Below, piece after piece: positions 6,864 through 12,425 of a DNA stretch of 14,979 nt. The stretch comes from Burkholderiaceae bacterium (GTDB lineage Bacteria > Pseudomonadota > Gammaproteobacteria > Burkholderiales > Burkholderiaceae_D). The stretch lies in contig JACMLV010000909.1 in the NCBI GenBank assembly GCA_014379395.1, forward strand, positions 1 to 14,979. The letters are read 5' to 3'. How positions within the stretch are numbered: the stretch's first letter is position 1; every line of letters begins with the position of its first letter. Both the position numbers and the translations under genes were made by a program. Below the pieces are notes generated by a model, which made no database searches, was not told where the DNA came from, and saw nothing but the letters and a program-made list of their open reading frames with translations.

Positions 6864-7607
6864 ATGAAGAATAAAATGATTTTCGGGTTCCACGCGGTGA
6901 CCTCGCGGCTGCGTCACGAGGCCTCGTCGGTGGAAGAGATCTTTGTCGACGCCAGCCGGGTCGACCGCCGCATGCAGGACATGGTCGCCGCCGCCAAGAC
7001 GGCCGGCGTGCGCGTGATGCCGGTCGATTCGGCGCGCCTCGACAAGATCGTCGGCACCCGCCGCCACCAGGGCGTGATCGCCTTCGCCTCGCAACTGGCG
7101 CTGGCGCGCAACTTGGACGAACTGCTCGACGCCATCGAAGGCCCGCCGCTGCTGCTGGTGCTCGACGGCATCACCGATCCGCACAACCTGGGCGCCTGCC
7201 TGCGCGTGGCCGACGGCGTCGGCGCGCACGCGGTGATCGTGCCGAAGGACCGCGCGGTGGGCTTGAACGCCACCGTCGCCAAGGTCGCCAGCGGCGCGGC
7301 CGAGACGGTTCCCTACATCACGGTGACCAACCTGGCGCGCACCATGCGCGAATTGAAAGAGCGCGACATCTGGCTGATCGGCATGTCCGACGACGGCGAC
7401 AAGGGCCTGTACGAGGCCGACCTGGCCGGCCCGACCGCGCTGGTGATGGGCGCCGAGGGCGAGGGCATGCGCCGCCTGACGCGCGAGACCTGCGACATGC
7501 TGGTCAGCATTCCGATGTTCGGCTCGGTCGAAAGCCTGAACGTCTCAGTCGCCGCCGGCGTCTGTCTGTACGAGGCGCGCCGCCAGCGCCTGGCCAAAGA
7601 GGCCTAG
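6864..7607 (+). CDS. rlmB: 23S rRNA (guanosine-2'-O-)-methyltransferase RlmB
   Basis: This 247-residue SpoU/TrmH-family enzyme uses S-adenosylmethionine to methylate the ribose of G2251 (E. coli numbering) in 23S rRNA. The N-terminal substrate-binding domain begins IFGFHAV. The three SpoU knot motifs are intact: N108-L-G-x-x-x-R114, GAEGEG with E198, and S224-L-N226-V-S-V-A. Length is normal. It starts 3 bp after rnr, with a purine-rich AAGAAGAAG at the rnr 3' end as ribosome binding site, the same pairing as in E. coli. The stop TAG at 7605-7607 is shared with the end of an inserted MITE-like element. The protein does not look truncated, because the C-terminus (LYEARRQRLAKEA) is ordinary for the family. 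Confidence 0.97.
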   Translation: MKNKMIFGFHAVTSRLRHEASSVEEIFVDASRVDRRMQDMVAAAKTAGVRVMPVDSARLDKIVGTRRHQGVIAFASQLALARNLDELLDAIEGPPLLLVLDGITDPHNLGACLRVADGVGAHAVIVPKDRAVGLNATVAKVASGAAETVPYITVTNLARTMRELKERDIWLIGMSDDGDKGLYEADLAGPTALVMGAEGEGMRRLTRETCDMLVSIPMFGSVESLNVSVAAGVCLYEARRQRLAKEA

Positions 7608-7766
7608 TGTAGTGCTGCGCTCCTCTTGCGACATAAAAATGCGTCTTTTCCGCCGATACTGCGTCAAAAATCCTCGCAATACCTCGGTATTGCTGCGGTT
7701 TTTTCCTTGTCTCGACGAAAAATCCGCTATTTTTATCAGTCGCAATCAGCGCGCAACACTACACTA
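7605..7766. mobile_element. MITE-like element, copy 1 (complete)
   Basis: The element runs between two TA dinucleotides, with ends GTGTAGTG and CACTACAC set in a C-TA...TA-G context. The ends extend as imperfect terminal inverted repeats of about 45 bp (shared blocks TGCGC, TTGCGAC and ATAAAAAT). The centre has a second palindrome, GCAATACC-TC-GGTATTGC (7676-7693), flanked by A and T runs, so the whole element can fold into one long hairpin. It encodes no protein. The TA duplication inside CTAG resembles IS630/Tc1-mariner insertions, so it may be a non-autonomous derivative of such an element; that part is inference. A second copy begins at 14841. Confidence 0.8.
7667..7702. terminator. Terminator-like hairpin inside the MITE, possibly ending the rnr-rlmB transcript
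   Basis: The central palindrome GCAATACC/GGTATTGC is flanked by an A run on the left and GGTTTTTT on the right, with a short internal mismatch. It lies 60 bp past the rlmB stop. No other terminator is seen between rlmB and cysE. Confidence 0.5.
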
Positions 7767-7861
7767 GTTCCCCCCCCCGTGCCCCGGGCCGCCGAAAGGC
7801 GGCGCCGGTGGCATGTCGCGGTATCGGCTACCATCATCTTTTCACCACCCATTCCTCGTTT

Positions 7862-8626
7862 ATGTTCGACAACCTGCGCGACGATATCAACAGCATCATC
7901 GAACGTGACCCCGCGGCCCGCAACGGCTGGGAAGTGCTGACCTGCTACCCGGGTCTGCAAGCGATCGTCATGCACCGCTGGGCAAACTGGTGCTGGCGCA
8001 ACGGCCTGACGTGGCCCGGCCTGAAGTGGTTCGGCCGCTTCATCTCCTACCTGGCGCGCATCATCACCGGCATCGAGATCCATCCCGGCGCGACGATCGG
8101 CCGGCGCGTCTTCATCGACCACGGCTTCGGCGTCGTCATCGGCGAGACGGCCGAAGTGGGCGACGACTGCACCATCTATCAGGGCGTGACGCTGGGCGGC
8201 ACCTCGCTGCACAGCGGCCACAAGCGCCACCCGACGCTGGGGCGCGGCGTCATCATCGGCGCCGGCGCCAAGGTGCTGGGCAGCTTCACGGTCGGCGACT
8301 ACGCCAAGGTCGGCTCCAACGCGGTGCTGCTCAAACCGGTGCCGCCGCAGGCGACGGCGGTCGGCAACCCGGCCCACATCATCGAAAAGAGCAGCCGCCA
8401 GGACACCGACGAGCGCAGCGCGAACCTGTTCGCCGCCTATGGCGTCACACCGAACGGCGACGATCCGCTCTCAAAAGCGCTGCACGGCCTGATCAACCAC
8501 GCGGCGGCGCAGGAGCGCCAGACCGAGCGCATCATCGCGGCCATGAACGCGGCCGGGATCGACTGCTGCAAGGTGGCGGACTGCGACAAGATCGACTCGG
8601 CCAAATTGAACAAACTTGTGGACTAA
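7862..8626 (+). CDS. cysE: Serine O-acetyltransferase
   Basis: This 254-residue enzyme transfers acetyl from acetyl-CoA to L-serine, the committed step of cysteine synthesis. It has the left-handed beta-helix hexapeptide repeats (about 65-165). The catalytic histidines are recognisable as H87 in FIDHGFG and H123 in HKRHPTL, with E72 in IEIHP where the E. coli enzyme has Asp. The N-terminal helical domain is short, as in EpsC/NifP-type enzymes. The ATG at 7862 is chosen because the MFDNLRDDI N-terminus matches the family; an upstream in-frame ATG at 7808 would add unrelated residues. No strong Shine-Dalgarno is present. The C-terminal tail contains a Cys cluster (C235, C236, C241) and ends in KLVD, not in the Ile used by E. 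coli CysE to bind CysK. yceH follows 9 bp later. Confidence 0.95.
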   Translation: MFDNLRDDINSIIERDPAARNGWEVLTCYPGLQAIVMHRWANWCWRNGLTWPGLKWFGRFISYLARIITGIEIHPGATIGRRVFIDHGFGVVIGETAEVGDDCTIYQGVTLGGTSLHSGHKRHPTLGRGVIIGAGAKVLGSFTVGDYAKVGSNAVLLKPVPPQATAVGNPAHIIEKSSRQDTDERSANLFAAYGVTPNGDDPLSKALHGLINHAAAQERQTERIIAAMNAAGIDCCKVADCDKIDSAKLNKLVD

Positions 8627-8635
8627 GGAGAGCGC

Positions 8636-9328
8636 ATGAATGCAGAAACCAATCCAGCGGGCACCGACGGCGCCGCGCTGCTCGACCCGTTCGAAATCCG
8701 GGTCCTGGCCGTGCTGGCCGAAAAGGAGGCGCTCACGCCCGACAACTACCCGTTGTCGCTGAACGCGATCACCAACGGCTGCAACCAACTGTCGAGCCGC
8801 GATCCGGTCATGTCGATCTCGGAGGAAACCGTCTACGACGTGCTGCAGCGCCTGATGCAGCGCAAATTCGTCAGCGGCGTGACCCAGGCCGGCGCGCGCG
8901 TGGTCAAGTACGAACACCGGATGCGCATCAAATGGTCGCTCGAGCAGGACAAGCTGGCGGTGCTGACGATCCTGATGCTGCGCGGCCTGCAAACGGCGGG
9001 CGAGGTGCGCAGCCGCAGCGGACGCCTGCACGAGTTCGCCTCGGTGGCCGAGGTCGAGACCTGCCTGCAATTTCTGATCGACAAATACCCGCCGCTGGTG
9101 GCGCGCCTGAATGTCGCGCCCGGCGCCAAGGAGCCGCGCTACGGCCATTTGCTCTCGGGCGAGGAGGCGCTGGCGCGGCAGGAGACCGCGTCCGGTTTTT
9201 CCGGCTCGGTCAGCGGGCACCAGTCGGGCGGCCGGGTCGCCCAGCTGGAACAGGAAGTGATCCAGCTGCGCCGCGATTTTGATGGCCTGGCGTCCCAGTT
9301 CGAGGCGTTCAAGCGCCAGTTCGAATAA
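8636..9328 (+). CDS. yceH: YceH family protein (DUF480)
   Basis: The 230-residue protein matches the YceH/DUF480 family, built of two winged-helix domains, here about 15-95 (LDPFEIRVLAVLAEKE, YPLSLNAITNGCNQLSSRDPVM) and about 105-185 (KLAVLTILMLRGLQTAGEVRSR). A heptad-like stretch at about 208-230 (VAQLEQEVIQLRRDFDGL) predicts a coiled coil. It is slightly longer than the E. coli protein. The molecular role is not established; the fold suggests nucleic-acid or protein interaction in the cytoplasm. A strong ribosome binding site, AAGGAG, overlaps the cysE stop codon (TAAGGAG), so cysE-yceH is very probably one transcript. A terminator follows the stop after 24 bp. Confidence 0.94.
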   Translation: MNAETNPAGTDGAALLDPFEIRVLAVLAEKEALTPDNYPLSLNAITNGCNQLSSRDPVMSISEETVYDVLQRLMQRKFVSGVTQAGARVVKYEHRMRIKWSLEQDKLAVLTILMLRGLQTAGEVRSRSGRLHEFASVAEVETCLQFLIDKYPPLVARLNVAPGAKEPRYGHLLSGEEALARQETASGFSGSVSGHQSGGRVAQLEQEVIQLRRDFDGLASQFEAFKRQFE

Positions 9329-9352
9329 ATCGCCTAAGTTGTCGTCGCATGA

Positions 9353-9381
9353 AAAACGCCCCGAAAAAATCGGGGCGTTTT
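9353..9381. terminator. Bidirectional terminator between yceH and yoeB
   Basis: An 11-bp perfect stem (9353-9363 with 9371-9381) and AT loop is flanked by A and T runs. It serves yceH on the plus strand and overlaps the last codon of the convergent yoeB gene on the minus strand. It closely resembles the hairpin at 10051-10074. Confidence 0.88.
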
Positions 9382-9637
9382 AGTAATGGTAGCGGCAAGA
9401 AATGATCGAAATTTCATCGTCCTCGACGCGGTAGATCAGCCGGTTGGTTTCGTCGATGCGGCGCGACCAGAATCCCGACAAATTTTCCTTCAATGCTTCG
9501 GGTTTGCCGATGCCTTCGAATGGCGTTCGCTGGCTCGCCTTGATTAAATCGTTGATCCTTTTTAGCGTCTTCTTATCTTGCGTCTGCCAGTAGATGTAGT
9601 CACTCCAGGCTTCATCGGTGAATTTCAGGTTTCGCAT
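9380..9637 (-). CDS. yoeB: Toxin YoeB (Txe/YoeB family mRNA endoribonuclease)
   Basis: This 85-residue RelE-fold toxin cleaves mRNA at the ribosomal A site. It aligns along its whole length with E. coli YoeB (84 residues): WSDYIYWQTQDKK, TPFEGIGKPE, LSGFWSRRI and the diagnostic C-terminus CRYHY. Catalytic residues are present as E47, R66, H84 and Y85, so it should be active. The ATG at 9637 (MRNLKFTDEAW) is chosen over an in-frame ATG at 9733, since the longer form would put unrelated residues before the fold and lie inside the antitoxin gene. There is no separate ribosome binding site. The start lies 26 nt inside the antitoxin gene, so translation is coupled. Confidence 0.95.
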   Translation of the reverse strand: MRNLKFTDEAWSDYIYWQTQDKKTLKRINDLIKASQRTPFEGIGKPEALKENLSGFWSRRIDETNRLIYRVEDDEISIISCRYHY

Positions 9638-9935
9638 GTATGTCGTCCGCGACAACGTCCCCGACAGCATCTTCAGCGTGGCTAACTGAAACCAGTTCCC
9701 GATGTTTCGATTGACCGGAGCGCAACTGGGCAATCGATTTGGCCAAGTGGGCGGCGTTGGCCGGCGAACTCAGTAAGCGGACCGTTTCCATGAGGCTGCT
9801 GTAATGGTCAAAGGACATGATGACCGCGTCAGGCGCATCGCGACGCGCAATGACGGTCACATCGGCGTCCTCTACGACCTGGTCGATAACTGATCGCAGG
9901 CTATTGCGAGCATCGGAAAAATTGATGATTCTCAT
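9612..9935 (-). CDS. yefM: Antitoxin YefM (Phd/YefM family), C-terminally extended
   Basis: The 107-residue protein has the Phd/YefM DNA-binding fold (INFSDARNSLRSVIDQVVED, VIARRDAPDAVIMSFDHYSSLMET) followed by the toxin-wrapping segment RLLSSPANAAHLAKSIAQLRSG. It neutralises YoeB and represses its own operon. E. coli YefM has 83 residues. Here about 25 extra residues (from VSVSHAEDAV to PEIHR) follow the point where relatives usually end, and they overlap the yoeB start by 26 nt. The tail could be a lost stop codon or a true extension. The start is supported by GGAG 7 nt upstream. A two-box TGTACA-type operator lies 64 bp upstream. Confidence 0.93.
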   Translation of the reverse strand: MRIINFSDARNSLRSVIDQVVEDADVTVIARRDAPDAVIMSFDHYSSLMETVRLLSSPANAAHLAKSIAQLRSGQSKHRELVSVSHAEDAVGDVVADDIHAKPEIHR

Positions 9936-9997
9936 TTTTCACTCCGTCGTTGTTGGCTTCTTGAGGGGGCTTGGAATGCAAGACTTGTGCGCCTGAT

Positions 9998-10016
9998 GGT
10001 ACAAATCGATTGTACA
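9998..10016. promoter_or_regulatory. YefM operator (two GTAC boxes) upstream of yefM-yoeB
   Basis: The inverted repeat GTACAA-N5-TTGTAC contains one full TGTACA box (10011-10016) and one near copy GGTACA (9998-10003), with box centres 11 bp apart, one helical turn. E. coli YefM binds paired palindromes with TGTACA cores. On the minus strand TACAAT (10014-10009) inside it could be the -10, which would explain autorepression. Confidence 0.7.
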
Positions 10017-10050
10017 TTGAAGGAATCGTAGCTTAAATCAAGCCATGAAA

Positions 10051-10074
10051 AATGCCCCGAAAAATCGGGGCATT
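10051..10074 (-). terminator. Terminator of the chemotaxis receptor gene
   Basis: A 10-bp stem (10051-10060 with 10065-10074), loop AAAA, is followed by a T-rich tail on both strands. It lies 55 bp past the receptor's stop. The sequence from CATGAAAAA through the stem is a near repeat of 9348-9380. Confidence 0.85.
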
Positions 10075-10128
10075 CATTTTTTAGCGCAGCTTGCGCGCGC
10101 GTAGCCGGAGTCCCGGGGGGGGGCGATA

Positions 10129-11727
10129 TCAGGCGGCCAGGCGCAGCATGTCCGGCCGTGCCGCCAGGACGGGCGCGCTGCGTTGCGCCGCCGATCCGCT
10201 GAGCTTGAACACGCTGACCACCTCCGCCAGTTGCGTCGCGTGCTCGTGCATCGCGCTGGCGGCCGCCGCCGCTTGCTCGACCAGCGCCGCGTTTTGCTGG
10301 GTGACGTCGTCCATCTGGCCGATCGCGGTGTTGACCTGCTTGATGCCGGCTTCCTGCTCCTGGCTGGCGACGCTGATCTCGCCCATGATGTCGGTCACGC
10401 GCTGCACGCTGGTGACGATCTCCTCCATCGTGCTGCCGGCCCGGTTGACCAGCGCGCCGCCGGCTTCGACTTCGCCGACCGAATCGTCGATCAGGGACTT
10501 GATCTCCTTGGCCGCGGCCGCCGAGCGCTGCGCCAGGTTGCGCACCTCGCTGGCGACGACGGCGAAGCCGCGTCCCTGTTCGCCGGCGCGGGCCGCCTCG
10601 ACCGCCGCGTTCAGGGCCAGGATGTTGGTCTGGAAGGCGATGCCGTCGATGACGCTGATGATGTCGGCGATCTTGCGCGACGAGGCGCTGATCGAGTTCA
10701 TGGTGTCGACCACCTGCGAGACGATTTCTCCGCCCTTGGAGGCGATGTCGGCCGCGCTCACGGCGAGTTGGTTGGCCTGGTTCGCGTTCTCGGTGTTGTT
10801 GCGAACGGTCGAGGTCAGTTGTTCCATCGAGGCGGCGGTTTCCTGCAGCGAGGCGGCCTGCTGCTCGGTGCGCGCCGACAGGTCGAGGTTGCCGCTGGCG
10901 ATCTGGCTCGACGCGCTGGCGATGGTTTCGGTGCCGGAGCGCACTTGGGCGACGATGTTCTCGAGGTGGGCGATGAACTCGTTCAAGCCCTTGCCCAGCC
11001 GCGCGAACTCGTCGTTGAAGACGGGCAGGCGCTGGCCCAGGTCGCTTTCCCCGGAATTGAGGTTGTCGACGGCGGCCAGCACCTGGCGGATGCTGCGCAG
11101 GATGCTCGAGGCGATCGTCAGCGACAGGGCGGCCAGGCTCAGCGCGGCCACCACCAGCACCGAGGTCATCAGCTTTTGCGAGAAGGCCGAGTTTTGCGCG
11201 GCCGCCGCGCGGGTTTCGCCGGTTTCCTTTTCGATCAATTCGCTCAGCGCGGCCATGGCTTTTTCTAGCTTGCCGAAAGATTCCATAAAGCGCGGAAACT
11301 GGACTTCGAAGTCGGCCGGGTTGTCGAACGCCAGCGCGAGCATGGACTGGCTGTCCTTGATGTAGGCGTCCATCAGCGGACGGGCGGTGCCGACGGCGGC
11401 CACGATGTCCTTGTCGAGTTGCAGCTCGGTCAGTTCCTTGATGTTGTCCTGGAACGATTTGGTGTGCTCGGCCAGCGCGGCCTCGATGTCGGCGCGCTGT
11501 CCGGCTTGTTGCATATGGGCCGCCAGCGCCGCGGAGAGGACGTCGCCGCGCAGGGCGTCGTGCATCATGTCGGCGCCCATCTGGCGGTGCATCGCGGTGG
11601 TGCCGACGGCGCTCAGCTGCGCGCCGTCGACCAGTTTTTGGACCGCCCAGATGCCGCAAGCGCCCAGCGCCAGCAGAAAGGCCAGGCTGGCGAAACCGTA
11701 ACCGATCAAGCGTGTTTTGATGTTCAT
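10129..11727 (-). CDS. Methyl-accepting chemotaxis protein
   Basis: This 532-residue inner-membrane receptor couples a periplasmic signal to the CheA-CheW complex. It has a first membrane helix (about 9-30), a helical periplasmic domain of the four-helix-bundle type (about 31-185, with MHDALRGDVLSAAL), a second membrane helix (about 187-208), a HAMP domain (about 209-262) and a cytoplasmic signalling coiled coil (about 265-500). The kinase-binding hairpin tip is canonical (IDGIAFQTNILALNAAVEAA, 370-389). Candidate methylation sites lie in TEQQAASLQETAASMEQL. There is no C-terminal NWETF-type CheR-docking pentapeptide; it ends RLAA. A ribosome binding site (AGGGGA) precedes the ATG at 11727. 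No chemotaxis genes are adjacent, and the ligand cannot be deduced. Confidence 0.95.
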   Translation of the reverse strand: MNIKTRLIGYGFASLAFLLALGACGIWAVQKLVDGAQLSAVGTTAMHRQMGADMMHDALRGDVLSAALAAHMQQAGQRADIEAALAEHTKSFQDNIKELTELQLDKDIVAAVGTARPLMDAYIKDSQSMLALAFDNPADFEVQFPRFMESFGKLEKAMAALSELIEKETGETRAAAAQNSAFSQKLMTSVLVVAALSLAALSLTIASSILRSIRQVLAAVDNLNSGESDLGQRLPVFNDEFARLGKGLNEFIAHLENIVAQVRSGTETIASASSQIASGNLDLSARTEQQAASLQETAASMEQLTSTVRNNTENANQANQLAVSAADIASKGGEIVSQVVDTMNSISASSRKIADIISVIDGIAFQTNILALNAAVEAARAGEQGRGFAVVASEVRNLAQRSAAAAKEIKSLIDDSVGEVEAGGALVNRAGSTMEEIVTSVQRVTDIMGEISVASQEQEAGIKQVNTAIGQMDDVTQQNAALVEQAAAAASAMHEHATQLAEVVSVFKLSGSAAQRSAPVLAARPDMLRLAA

Positions 11728-12071
11728 GTTTTCCCCTGTTGTGTGTCGAATGCCGGCCTCAGGCCGATAACCCTGGAATTGGCGCGTCCGATGGGGGAGG
11801 TGGCGGCCGATGCCGCTGTGTATGCTTGTTCATCTATTTTTTCTAAGTCAATAATTATTAAAAAATCGGCGCGGGTCAGCGGCGCAGCCCCTTCATTTGT
11901 TCGGGCGGCGGCATGGCTTGGTTGGTGCGAGGCGGATGTTTGCCTCGCCATGATGTGCAATACAGCAACTTACATGCCAGTAGAGCAATAAACAATGTTG
12001 CATCGGCGCTTCGCAAGCGAACACGAGCGTAGGGGGGGGGGGCGGCGGCCCGGCCTTGGCGAATTGAGAAT

Positions 12072-12101
12072 TGCATCAATCCCAGGAGTGAGATTGATGC
12101 A
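12072..12101. repeat. Inverted repeat, 10-bp arms
   Basis: TGCATCAATC (12072-12081) and GATTGATGCA (12092-12101) pair perfectly around a 10-nt spacer. There is no T run after it, so it is more likely an operator or RNA hairpin than a terminator. Arm centres are 20 bp apart, two helical turns. Confidence 0.7.
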
Positions 12102-12258
12102 TTGAAAATCCTATTTTTGGGAATGGCGAGTCGGGAAGGGTGGGAGCGTCGCTAGGGCGATGGTGGCTTCCTTTGAATGTTGCTCCGCCAACTGGAAATT
12201 TCATAACATTAACCAAGTGCAATGTCAAGTTTTTCTGCTTGGAATCTTGTTGGGGGCG

Positions 12259-12264
12259 TATAAT
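12259..12264 (+). promoter_or_regulatory. Putative -10 element of the lyase gene
   Basis: A perfect TATAAT lies 161 bp before the lyase start. The -35 position shows no good match (TGCTTG at 17-bp spacing), so an activator or alternative sigma factor may be needed. The implied 5' leader is about 155 nt. Confidence 0.4.
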
Positions 12265-12425
12265 TTATTGCCTTGCATAAAAACCGGCCGGCAGGCAATT
12301 TTAGTGCCTACTTGCCAACAGTCCGCACCCGTGCCAGTTGCTTTAGCGCGTCGTGTCATGGAGTGTGCTCAGTAAGAAGCGGTGCAGCGACCCTTATCCA
12401 TCTTAGTTGATTTTTTAGGCGTCTC

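Larger units (their letters stand above)
11728..12425. other. 698-bp divergent intergenic region, no gene seen
   Basis: This region separates the divergent receptor and lyase genes. It holds an AT-rich block (11829-11867) that may carry the receptor promoter, an 11-G tract (12032-12042), an inverted repeat (12072-12101) and a TATAAT before the lyase. The 71-residue open frame at 12160-12375 has no family resemblance and no ribosome binding site, and it covers the lyase promoter. Confidence 0.6.

Noticed and set aside
7788..7803. GCCGCC-GAAA-GGCGGC hairpin before cysE as a terminator
   Set aside because: No T run follows on either strand. It may only be an RNA structure in the leader.
7990..9282. 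430-residue plus-strand open frame spanning cysE and yceH
   Set aside because: It is out of frame with two well-conserved genes and has Arg/Gly/Pro-rich shadow composition.
9638..9733. Longer YoeB start at 9733
   Set aside because: It would add 32 residues unlike YoeB and lie inside the antitoxin gene; MRNLKFTDEAW at 9637 matches the family start.
9932..11659. 575-residue minus-strand open frame within the receptor gene
   Set aside because: It is an alternate frame of the conserved chemotaxis receptor, with Arg/Gly-rich content and no domains.
11763..11770. GCCGATAA, a FliA (sigma-28) -10 match near the chemotaxis receptor
   Set aside because: It is on the plus strand, facing away from the receptor, and has no TAAA-type -35 at the required distance.
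12160..12375. 71-residue open frame upstream of the lyase
   Set aside because: It has no ribosome binding site or family resemblance, and it overlaps the likely lyase promoter.
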